Below are positions 39,849 through 48,267 of a stretch of 64,000 nucleotides of DNA, in pieces. The notes beneath the pieces were generated by a model, which saw only the letters and a program-made list of their open reading frames with translations, ran no database searches and was not told where the DNA came from. Origin of the DNA: an archaeon (GTDB lineage Archaea > Nanobdellota > Nanobdellia > Pacearchaeales > GW2011-AR1); NCBI GenBank assembly GCA_018694115.1, contig JABHNB010000015.1:1-64000 (forward strand), written 5' to 3'. The translations under genes were made by a program, and so were the position numbers. Positions within the stretch are counted from its first letter, which is position 1. Each line of letters starts with the position of its first letter.

Positions 39849-40217
39849 TTAATACATGAAGAGTGTTTTTGCTCCCCAAATTATTAATGCGATCCAGATT
39901 AGGATATAAAGCCATGACTTCTTGATTATCTTCTTGTCTTTCATTAACTTATCTGCAAGTTTGATAACTTCCTTCTTGTAGATTGCTATTCCGCTTGCCA
40001 TTAGGAAAGTTAGGAAAAGAAGTACTGCAAAAATCTGGATAATTGTTATCCCCCCTTGGATTAAGTAGTACAACGAAGCTGCTGCAAGAATAAGCGATAT
40101 GCCCATTATTAGTCCGCTATTTGCCCAAGTAGTTTTTATTACGTTATTCCACTTACCCGGACTTATTAGAATGACAATAATCTTGATCGCGGCAATAGCC
40201 ATGAAAATTAAAGCCAT
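39849..40217 (-). CDS. Small polytopic membrane protein
   Basis: Four hydrophobic segments. Confidence 0.5.
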   Translation of the reverse strand: MALIFMAIAAIKIIVILISPGKWNNVIKTTWANSGLIMGISLILAAASLYYLIQGGITIIQIFAVLLFLTFLMASGIAIYKKEVIKLADKLMKDKKIIKKSWLYILIWIALIIWGAKTLFMY

Positions 40218-40263
40218 CCACTCTATTGGTGTAAATGCTATTTTCTATCACCCCCTTTCATTA

Positions 40264-40644
40264 TTATTTTTTCAATCTTTTTTCAATCCGATTAAGTTGT
40301 TCTTGGATTTGTTCAATTTCTTTTTCTGCCTTTCTATTAACTTGATAATCGTATTCTGCCTTTTTTCTATCCTTTTGACCTTGCCTATTTTGACTCATTA
40401 AAATTATTGGTGCTTGGATTGCTGCCAAACAAGATAGCACAAGGTTTAGTAAAATGAAAGGGTAGATGTCCCACTTTCCAAATAGAATTACCGCAGTATT
40501 GAGAATCATCCAGATAACTAAGAATATTGCGAAGCCAATAATAAATGCCCAGCTTCCGGCCCATTTTGAAAGATTGTCTGCCGATTTTTCTCCAAAAGTT
40601 CGTGTTGTACGGGTTAACTTTGAGGTCTCACCATTCTTTTTCAT
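40264..40644 (-). CDS. DUF1003-family membrane protein
   Basis: ADNLSKWAGSWAFIIGFAIFLVIWMILN...YPFILLNLVLSCLAAIQAPIILMSQNRQ. Confidence 0.8.
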   Translation of the reverse strand: MKKNGETSKLTRTTRTFGEKSADNLSKWAGSWAFIIGFAIFLVIWMILNTAVILFGKWDIYPFILLNLVLSCLAAIQAPIILMSQNRQGQKDRKKAEYDYQVNRKAEKEIEQIQEQLNRIEKRLKK

Positions 40645-40699
40645 ACCTTGTCGAAGAGAATACAGTTTATATACTTTATTCTGAAGATGTGGGGTTGTT

Positions 40700-41059
40700 T
40701 TATCTTTCTGGGGAGAGAAGTTTGTGGGTTTTAACCCAAAGATTTCTGAATCCCTCACGATGTTGGAGGATCCATTCGAATCCTGCTTCATTTTCTTGAT
40801 CTCGTGTAGGGTTATCCCCATATTTTTCCCTAATATGATCTTTCATTTCTCTTTGTTGTATAAGATCGTATATTTTTTCTGCTAGGGGAAGATTACGATA
40901 AACAATTTTTTTAATATTATGATCATAACGGCAGGCTCCATTAAATTGGTGGAGTTCGCCCTCTAATCTTTGAACAATATCTTTTGGTAGTTTTCTCTCT
41001 TCTATGACTTCCGGAGGGAAATCGTTTTCTATTGTTGTATGGTTTATTGTGTGTCTCAT
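40700..41059 (-). CDS. Hypothetical protein
   Basis: Intact ORF overlapping leuS start/stop region by a few nt. Confidence 0.45.
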   Translation of the reverse strand: MRHTINHTTIENDFPPEVIEERKLPKDIVQRLEGELHQFNGACRYDHNIKKIVYRNLPLAEKIYDLIQQREMKDHIREKYGDNPTRDQENEAGFEWILQHREGFRNLWVKTHKLLSPER

Positions 41060-43557
41060 TCTTCCAGATAAATTGCTGGGCTGCCGGGTTTGGCCTTTCT
41101 TGATTTGTTTTCTGGGTCATATTTCTTTGGGTCATTGACCGCAATAATCTCGACATTTTTCCCAATAGTTTTATTGATATTTTCTACATCAGTCATTGCT
41201 AATTCAAATGGCATAACATAAACATAAATTTTCTTTGCATCTTTCGTTTTATTTAAAAAATAATTAATGTTTTTGATAATTTTTTCATTTAAGTCTCCAA
41301 CTTGCCCCTTTTTTACAATTTTAGATTCATTAAATTTTGGCCACGAAGCAAGTGAGATAAAACTTTTTCCGCCGATCTTCTCCCAAAGCTCTTCTGCAAT
41401 ATGTGGGCAGAACGGCGCCAACATTTTCAAAGCACCCTCCAAGGTAGCTTTTGAAACCTCTTTCTGTTTAGCAAGCAAGTCAAATAATTCTTTAAGCTTA
41501 ATTGTGGCAGCCCTATAATCAAACGAATCAACTTGTATGCTAACATTCTTGATGGTTTCATTTAACTTAGATAAAACTTCTTCGCTGTCTTTTCCAATCT
41601 TCGCATTAGAATAAAGACTGACAACTTTCTTCATAAATCTCAATGAACCATTGATTCCTTTCTCGCTCCAATCAATATTCTTATCTGGTGATGCAATGCC
41701 TGACAAAAAGAATCGGGCCGTATCAATTCCATACTTACTAGAAACTTCTTCAGGTAAAACTCCATTCCCCTTAGACTTACTCATTTTTTCTCCATTTTCG
41801 CCGTGTAACATTCCTTGATGAAATAACTTAATGGCAGGTTCATCAAAGTCAATTAGTCCTAAATCTCTCAAAAATTTAACATAGAACCTAGAATAAATCA
41901 AATGCATACAAGCATGCTCGGCCCCGCCGATATATGTATCTACTGGACACCAATATTTTGCCTTTTTAGTATCAAAAATCTTTTTGCCATTATTCGGATC
42001 ACAATATCTCAAAAAATACCAGGACGAGTTCACAAAAGTATCCATAGTATCACTTTCTCTTTTTCCGGCCCCACCACACTTCGGACACTTAACATTCAAC
42101 CATTTCTCATTTGTCTCAAGAGGGTTTCCTTTCCCGAACTTAACTTCCTTAGGTAATTTAACTGGTAGGTTTTTCTCTGAAACTGGAACGGCCCCACATT
42201 TCTCACAATGGATAATTGGGATTGGAGTACCCCAATATCTCTGACGAGAAATTCCCCAGTCTCTAAGTTTAAAGTTCGTGATCCTTCTACCTTTCTTTTC
42301 TTTAATTAACCAATCCGTAATTTTTACAATTGCCTCTTCACTTTTTAAACCATCAAACTTTTCGCTTTTGGTTAAAATTCCATAATCTGTGAAAGCCCTT
42401 TTTGCTTTATTTGGGTCACTTGATGTTCCATTAACTGGTAAGATTGTCTCAATCAAATTAATTCCATACTTTTGTGCAAATTCCAAATCTCTTTGATCAT
42501 GAGCATCTGCCATAACCATTCCACTTCCGTAATCTGCGATAACAAAGTTGGCAGCCCAAATTGGGATTTTTTCATTCGTTGCCGGATTAATTGCGTAGCT
42601 CCCTGTAAAGACTCCTTCTTTGTTTAATTCTTCAACATCCTTCATAGCTTTCTGTGAAACGCTTCCAATTTTCTTCAAAAACTTTTCAACATCTTTTTCT
42701 TGATCTGCAGTAACTAGTGAATCTAACTTGGAGTGCTGAGCTGCTACAACCATAAAAGTTACTCCAAAAAGGGTATCTGGGCGAGTCGTGAAGATTGGCC
42801 AAGTATTTACTTCAGGATCCCTACTACATCCCTCATGTGCATGTGTTTCAATCTTAAAATCAATTTCAGTCCCGTGCGACTTTCCAATCCAATTCCTTTG
42901 CATGGCTTTTGTCCTATCTGGCCAATCCATGTTCTCAAGATTAGAATACAATTCATCCGCATACTCTGTCGTCTTTAGAAACCACTGCTTCAATTGCTTA
43001 ACCTCGACATTCGTATCATCATGTCTCCAACATTTTCCGTCATGAACTTGTTCATTAGCTAAAACAGTATTACATTTATGACACCAATTGACTGCGGAAG
43101 TTTTTTGATAGGCCAATCCCTTGTCTAACATCTTCAAAAAGATCCATTGATCCCATTTGTAATAATCTGGTGAAGAGCTATTCACCATTCTTGACCAATC
43201 ATAACTAATCCCCAGAGACTTAAATTGTTTCGTAAAATTAGCAATTGATTTCTTTGTATATTCCTCAGGATGCTCTCCTGCTTTAATTGCTGCATTTTCT
43301 GCGGGTAAACCCAGGGCATCATATCCCATTGGATGTAAAACGTTAAACCCTTGCATTATTTTAAATCTTGCAAGAATGTCTCCAATCGTATAGTTCCAAG
43401 CATGACCCATATGCAATCCGGATCCAGACGGATATGGAAACATCTCTAAAACATAGAACTTATCTTTTCCTGAATCTTTTACTTCGAATACCTTATCTTT
43501 CGCCCATTTGTTTTGCCATTTTTTTTCTATTTTTGCGAAATTTATTTCTTTGGTCAT
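41056..43557 (-). CDS. leuS: Leucyl-tRNA synthetase, bacterial type
   Basis: FPYPSGSGLHMGHAWNYT (HIGH-like), GENGEKMSKSKGN (KMSKS), bacterial LeuRS architecture. Confidence 0.95.
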   Translation of the reverse strand: MTKEINFAKIEKKWQNKWAKDKVFEVKDSGKDKFYVLEMFPYPSGSGLHMGHAWNYTIGDILARFKIMQGFNVLHPMGYDALGLPAENAAIKAGEHPEEYTKKSIANFTKQFKSLGISYDWSRMVNSSSPDYYKWDQWIFLKMLDKGLAYQKTSAVNWCHKCNTVLANEQVHDGKCWRHDDTNVEVKQLKQWFLKTTEYADELYSNLENMDWPDRTKAMQRNWIGKSHGTEIDFKIETHAHEGCSRDPEVNTWPIFTTRPDTLFGVTFMVVAAQHSKLDSLVTADQEKDVEKFLKKIGSVSQKAMKDVEELNKEGVFTGSYAINPATNEKIPIWAANFVIADYGSGMVMADAHDQRDLEFAQKYGINLIETILPVNGTSSDPNKAKRAFTDYGILTKSEKFDGLKSEEAIVKITDWLIKEKKGRRITNFKLRDWGISRQRYWGTPIPIIHCEKCGAVPVSEKNLPVKLPKEVKFGKGNPLETNEKWLNVKCPKCGGAGKRESDTMDTFVNSSWYFLRYCDPNNGKKIFDTKKAKYWCPVDTYIGGAEHACMHLIYSRFYVKFLRDLGLIDFDEPAIKLFHQGMLHGENGEKMSKSKGNGVLPEEVSSKYGIDTARFFLSGIASPDKNIDWSEKGINGSLRFMKKVVSLYSNAKIGKDSEEVLSKLNETIKNVSIQVDSFDYRAATIKLKELFDLLAKQKEVSKATLEGALKMLAPFCPHIAEELWEKIGGKSFISLASWPKFNESKIVKKGQVGDLNEKIIKNINYFLNKTKDAKKIYVYVMPFELAMTDVENINKTIGKNVEIIAVNDPKKYDPENKSRKAKPGSPAIYLEE

Positions 43558-43586
43558 GTTTTCTTGAGCATTTGTTTATATTTAAA

Positions 43587-43823
43587 CTATTCTCTCGCCC
43601 CCATTGTTAGTCTTGCAATTCCCCTGTTTTCATTTGTATATTCTGGAAAGCAAATTTTGGAGGCTTCTTCTGGAAGTGCCCTTACTTCGGGATCATCTAT
43701 GGGGAGATTAACCCTGATGAATTGCAATTTTCCCGATTTATGTTGATAGTGCGTCGTAGCCCTAGGTATATCGATCGGTTGTCCGCGCATAATTCTCACA
43801 GAGGTTAGATATTCGAGAGCCAT
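43587..43823 (-). CDS. Hypothetical protein
   Basis: Short intact ORF. Confidence 0.35.
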   Translation of the reverse strand: MALEYLTSVRIMRGQPIDIPRATTHYQHKSGKLQFIRVNLPIDDPEVRALPEEASKICFPEYTNENRGIARLTMGARE

Positions 43824-43954
43824 TTTATAGAAATGAAATAACTCCCTTAAAGGAGAGCTAAAGCTAGCAAGAGGTTCAAGTTAGTTCCTGCTAATGTTTT
43901 CATATTATTATTTTGGTTAAGAAGTTTATATACTTTTGGGGATTGTAGATTATA

Positions 43955-44446
43955 TTAAAGACACATCAAACAATTTTCAGTCTTTTGGGTTGGCGTGTGC
44001 TTCATGGAGACGGTTACTTTTTGTTCTAGTGGTGCGCCAATACGGTTACAATGTAAATCATAGTGTCGTACTGGTCCGGTTAATATTGGTGGTTGATCTT
44101 CTGTCATTCGAACATCTTCTATTTTGAATAGATATAATTCAAACACTCTATCTACTAGCTTTCCCAAGGGAGTACCATCTGCCAAAAGGATCTTATTGAC
44201 TTCACCAAGTTCATAGAATTTATATGAATGGGGCGCTCTGCTTATTACTTCACCGAGTAGTCCTGCCGTTTCATTAAAAACTTCCAGTGCTTCTTTCGGA
44301 ACGCCACCCCTGTCATCCATTTCCCTATAAAGCTCTTTTCTTGTTTTATGTCCGATTACTGTAAGGCAGAATTCTGAGTCGGTCATATCTCTTAATTGTT
44401 CCGCGTTAAATGGGATTGCTTCGGGTTTTTGATATTCTTTGGACAT
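43955..44446 (-). CDS. Hypothetical protein
   Basis: Intact 163-aa ORF. Confidence 0.45.
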   Translation of the reverse strand: MSKEYQKPEAIPFNAEQLRDMTDSEFCLTVIGHKTRKELYREMDDRGGVPKEALEVFNETAGLLGEVISRAPHSYKFYELGEVNKILLADGTPLGKLVDRVFELYLFKIEDVRMTEDQPPILTGPVRHYDLHCNRIGAPLEQKVTVSMKHTPTQKTENCLMCL

Positions 44447-44554
44447 TATATTTTCCTCTAAAAAAAATATGCGGGGTTTGATTAATAAGCTTTTGTATAC
44501 TCTATTTTATCGATGTCGTAAGTTTTAAAAGCTCATATAATCTTTTTGTGATAT

Positions 44555-44708
44555 GCTCTCGTAGTCTAGTGGCCAAGGATGCCGCCCTCTCAAATCGGAG
44601 GTTTTAGTCGATGAGATGATAAACCTCAGCCCAATTCTTGGGCACGATAAGCTCCAAGAGTTTTTTTGGAGAACGGCGGTGACCCGGGTTCAAATCCCGG
44701 CGGGAGCA
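44555..44708 (+). tRNA. tRNA-Glu(CTC) with ~81-nt intron after position 37
   Basis: Acceptor GCTCTCG/CGGGAGC, anticodon stem CCGCC/GGCGG, T-arm CCGGG-TTCAAAT-CCCGG, anticodon CTC at 44589-44591; intron approx. 44593-44673; no encoded CCA. Confidence 0.85.
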
Positions 44709-44876
44709 TTTTATCTTTTTAGGATTTGTTCAAATGGCTTCTGTGAAGAAGTGTGCCGGCAGGCCGAGGCGGGAACATTTTCTTAAATCGAAATCTTTAA
44801 AACTGCATCATTCTATTATTAGTTATGGAATTTTGGAGCAGAAATACTGGCTCGCGAGAGCACGATTATATTCCTT

Positions 44877-45080
44877 GTGAAAGGAAATAGGCTTCGGATA
44901 TCTAGGATTGGGACTCTTCTTGACGAATTTATTGAAGATCAACAGATGACATATGATCGAGAGTTTAGTGATGTTGAATTAAATGAAATTGAACGGTTGA
45001 GGAGGCAACCTCGTGATTTTGTCGGGAGTTTTATGTACGAAGAACTTGATCCTTATGCTCTCGTATATTTTGAAAGGTAG
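44877..45080 (+). CDS. Small hypothetical protein (GTG start)
   Basis: Intact ORF; overlaps a short ATG ORF at 44825-44890. Confidence 0.35.
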   Translation: MKGNRLRISRIGTLLDEFIEDQQMTYDREFSDVELNEIERLRRQPRDFVGSFMYEELDPYALVYFER

Positions 45081-45113
45081 GTTTAAAAATCGCGGATTGT
45101 ATATTGTAATATC

Positions 45114-45155
45114 ATGGGCACACGCAAAGGTGTACCCGTTTTAGGAGATCCCTAG
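45114..45155 (+). promoter_or_regulatory. Putative 13-aa leader ORF MGTRKGVPVLGDP* upstream of proS
   Basis: ATG lies about 30 nt after TATA-like GTTTAAAAA (45081-), where a leaderless start is expected; out of frame with proS. Confidence 0.45.
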
Positions 45156-45171
45156 AATCTCAATTCATATC

Positions 45172-46626
45172 ATGGGCAAAAAAACAACATTTAATATATC
45201 GAAATCGGAGAATTTCTCTGAATGGTATTCTGAAATTTTACAAAAGGCAGAGGTAACTGATATTCGTTATGGTGTTAAGGGCTTTGTTGTGATTAGGCCA
45301 TGGGGCGCAAGAATTATTGATAAGATGTATAGGCTTTATGAATCTGCATTTCAAAGAACTGGACATGATCCGGCTATTTTTCCTACAGTAATTCCTGAAG
45401 AGAATTTTAAGAAAGAATCAAGTCACGTAAAAGGGTTTAGTCCCGAGGTTTTTTGGTTAGAACAAAAGGGTGATGAAGATAAGGTTGCATTGAGACCGAC
45501 ATCTGAAACTGCGTTTTATCAGATGTATAATCTTTGGATTCGTTCTTGGAGAGACTTGCCATATAAGATGTATCAGAAAGCTAATATATTTAGGTATGAG
45601 ACTAAAGCTACTCGTCCATTGATTCGTTCTAGAGAATTTCTATGGTTGGAATCCCATAATGCTTTCGCTACTAAGAAAGATGCTGAGGCGCAGGTTTTGG
45701 AAGATATTAGAATGACAGAGGCAGTAATGCACGATATTTTTGGAGTTCCGTTTCTTCCTATGAAGCGGCCTCAATGGGATAAGTTTCCTGGTGCAGAGTA
45801 TACAATTGGAAGTGATTCAATTTTACCTGATGGAAAAATTATCCAGCAACCATCTACTCATTTAATTAGCCAGCATTTCTCTGAGGCTTTTGATGTTAAG
45901 TATGTGGATAAGAACGAGAAGGAGAGACTTGTCTGGCAAACTTGCTATGGCCCTGCAGTTTCTAGAATTTTAGCTTCGGTGATTGCGATTCATGGGGATG
46001 ATAATGGATTGGTTATACCTTATGCTATTGCGCCTTCGCAAGTCGCTATAGTTCCTATCTTGAAAGGAGAGGATAAGGGTGACAAGAAAGTAATTGAATT
46101 TGCCGAAAAGCTAGCCGAGGATTTGTTTAAGGAAAATATTACGACCTCCTTAGATCTTTCCGATAAACGGCCTGGTGAAAAGTTCTTTCATTGGGAGATG
46201 AAAGGTGTTCCATTTAGGATTGAAATTGGTGGGCGAGAGATTGAATCTGGAGAGCTGCCTTTATTTATTCGAGATACCAAGGAAAAGATTAGTGTTAAAG
46301 TTGATGGAATTGCTGAGACGATTAAGAATCTTGGTGCGGAATATGATGTTCGATTGATAGCTAAGGCGGATGAATTCTTTTCGGATAAGATTGCTGATTG
46401 TAAAACTAAAGAAGAAATAAAGAAAGCTCTTGATGGGAAGAAGATTGCGAGGTTTAGTTTCTGTTCGGCGGAAGAGCGGGGAGCTGATTGTGCGGCATTT
46501 GTTGAGAAGGAACTTCAGGCAAGAGTTATGGGAACGCGTGGAGATAAGAAAGAGAAAGCTAGTGGGAAATGTTTATTTTGTGGAAAGAAAGCTGGTGTAG
46601 TTGTTTATGCTGGGAAGAGTTATTAG
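45172..46626 (+). CDS. proS: Prolyl-tRNA synthetase, archaeal/eukaryotic type
   Basis: RPTSETAFYQMYNLWIRSWRDLP, FRYETKATRPLIRSREFLWLESHNAF. Confidence 0.95.
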   Translation: MGKKTTFNISKSENFSEWYSEILQKAEVTDIRYGVKGFVVIRPWGARIIDKMYRLYESAFQRTGHDPAIFPTVIPEENFKKESSHVKGFSPEVFWLEQKGDEDKVALRPTSETAFYQMYNLWIRSWRDLPYKMYQKANIFRYETKATRPLIRSREFLWLESHNAFATKKDAEAQVLEDIRMTEAVMHDIFGVPFLPMKRPQWDKFPGAEYTIGSDSILPDGKIIQQPSTHLISQHFSEAFDVKYVDKNEKERLVWQTCYGPAVSRILASVIAIHGDDNGLVIPYAIAPSQVAIVPILKGEDKGDKKVIEFAEKLAEDLFKENITTSLDLSDKRPGEKFFHWEMKGVPFRIEIGGREIESGELPLFIRDTKEKISVKVDGIAETIKNLGAEYDVRLIAKADEFFSDKIADCKTKEEIKKALDGKKIARFSFCSAEERGADCAAFVEKELQARVMGTRGDKKEKASGKCLFCGKKAGVVVYAGKSY

Positions 46627-47186
46627 GAGCCGAGTTTGTCTTTGACTTCTGCCGGTTCGTAGTTTTTTATATAATCTAATGCTTCTTCGGGGGTGTCGAC
46701 TACGTGGAGGAATGGTAGGTTGTCTTTTGGGGCTAATCCTTCGTCGATTATTTTTTTGACTTGTTCTATTATTGGTGTGTAGAGATTGTTCGTGTTTACT
46801 ACGACTAGTGGTTTGTTGTGTAATCTTATTTGTTTTGCTACGAGGACGTCGATTAATTCATGGATGCTTCCGAATCCTCCAGGTAGTACAATGAATGCAT
46901 CTGATAATTCCTGCATATTTCTTAGTCTTTCTCCGAAGTTTTCAGTTACTATGCAATTGTGTTTTTTGACTGCGACATGCTCGAATATCTTTGGGATTAT
47001 TTCGGTTATTTCTTCGCTGTGTTCTGCGAATTCTCTTGAGAGTTCACCCATTAATCCGAGGTGACTTCCGCCGTAGATTAGATGATGTCCTTGTTCCCCC
47101 ATGAGTTGGCCCATTTTTATTGCCGTGTCAATGTAATCTTGATTAAGTTCGTCTGTTGATGAACAGAATACGCATATTTTTGCCAT
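46623..47186 (-). CDS. LOG-family (TIGR00730-like) nucleotide phosphoribohydrolase-like protein
   Basis: IYGGSHLGLMGELS...VLPGGFGSIHEL (PGGxGTxxE-like). Confidence 0.85.
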   Translation of the reverse strand: MAKICVFCSSTDELNQDYIDTAIKMGQLMGEQGHHLIYGGSHLGLMGELSREFAEHSEEITEIIPKIFEHVAVKKHNCIVTENFGERLRNMQELSDAFIVLPGGFGSIHELIDVLVAKQIRLHNKPLVVVNTNNLYTPIIEQVKKIIDEGLAPKDNLPFLHVVDTPEEALDYIKNYEPAEVKDKLGS

Positions 47187-47271
47187 GATAATCTATCTTA
47201 GCGTTTCTTTAAAAATCTTATGATATGTGGAGTGTAATAATCCTTAAATAACCTGAATTGATTGGAAGGGC

Positions 47272-47874
47272 ATGGTGATGAGCATTGTTACTGCTGCAGA
47301 CTTCTTAAGGAATGTTAATAACTATTGTCCTGGGGAAGATAGTGTTATTGCTGTTGCAGGGGGATCGGGGAGTGGGAAGAGTTATATCGCTCGGGAAATT
47401 GTTAAGATAATTGGGGGGAGAGTTATTAGTCTTGATGATTATATTATCCCTGAGAAGATTGTTTCTGGAGGAAACTGGGATTTACCTGATGTATATGATT
47501 TAGGGATGGCTCGGAGAACCCTGGGGGCCTTAAGTCGTGGAGAGAACTTTGATAAACCAATTTATGATTTTGAACAGGGAATCATTGGAGGATATGAGAC
47601 TGTTTCTCCGGGGAAGCCAATTGTTTTTGAGGGATTACATACAATTGGTGATTATTTTGAGAAATTTATTGATTTTGGTATTTTTGTGGGTGCTGGGGAG
47701 AAAATTCGATTGAATCGACGTTTGAGCCGAGATGTTGCTGAGCGAGGTCAGGGAGTTGAGGAGATTAAGGCTAGGTGGAATGGGACTGTTGAACCAACCT
47801 TTAGGGAACATATTGCGTCTCAGGCATATGATGCAGATTTGGTTGTCATAAACAATGATCCTTTGGCGCAATAA
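47272..47874 (+). CDS. Uridine kinase/phosphoribulokinase-like P-loop kinase
   Basis: IAVAGGSGSGKSYIAREI Walker A; VISLDDYI; VFEGLHTI. Confidence 0.75.
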   Translation: MVMSIVTAADFLRNVNNYCPGEDSVIAVAGGSGSGKSYIAREIVKIIGGRVISLDDYIIPEKIVSGGNWDLPDVYDLGMARRTLGALSRGENFDKPIYDFEQGIIGGYETVSPGKPIVFEGLHTIGDYFEKFIDFGIFVGAGEKIRLNRRLSRDVAERGQGVEEIKARWNGTVEPTFREHIASQAYDADLVVINNDPLAQ

Positions 47875-47905
47875 ACTTTATATATCCGTTCTTACTTTTT
47901 TTTGT

Positions 47906-48190
47906 ATGGTAGTAAAAATAAAACAGAGTAAACCAATTACTGAACTTGGGAAAGGCGATAAGTTAAAGATTAACGGTCGAGAGTTTGAGATTGACGCCCA
48001 GGTTGTTTTGATTGAGCATGATAAGGATACTAGGGAAATGGCGCTTGAAATCTTTGATTCTAAGGCTGATGAAGATTTTCAGTTAAGATACTTTTCTAAT
48101 AATATGGAAAATAGTTTGGAATTTTATGAGCTTAAGAATGAGTTTATGTATTCTAGAGTTCGTGATGAATTGAAGAGTGTTGAGTGGTAG
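47906..48190 (+). CDS. Hypothetical protein
   Basis: Intact ORF with ATG start at 47906. Confidence 0.5.
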   Translation: MVVKIKQSKPITELGKGDKLKINGREFEIDAQVVLIEHDKDTREMALEIFDSKADEDFQLRYFSNNMENSLEFYELKNEFMYSRVRDELKSVEW

Positions 48191-48267
48191 TTTTTTGTAT
48201 ATTCTTGAGTGCAGTATAATTTATAATGTTTGATTAACGCTATTTATTATGATAATTGGGGTGAGTA

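Noticed and set aside
43828-43950. Structured RNA between the genes at 43823 and 43955
   Set aside because: Only a 4-bp hairpin (CTCC/GGAG) could be seen; not enough to support an RNA gene.
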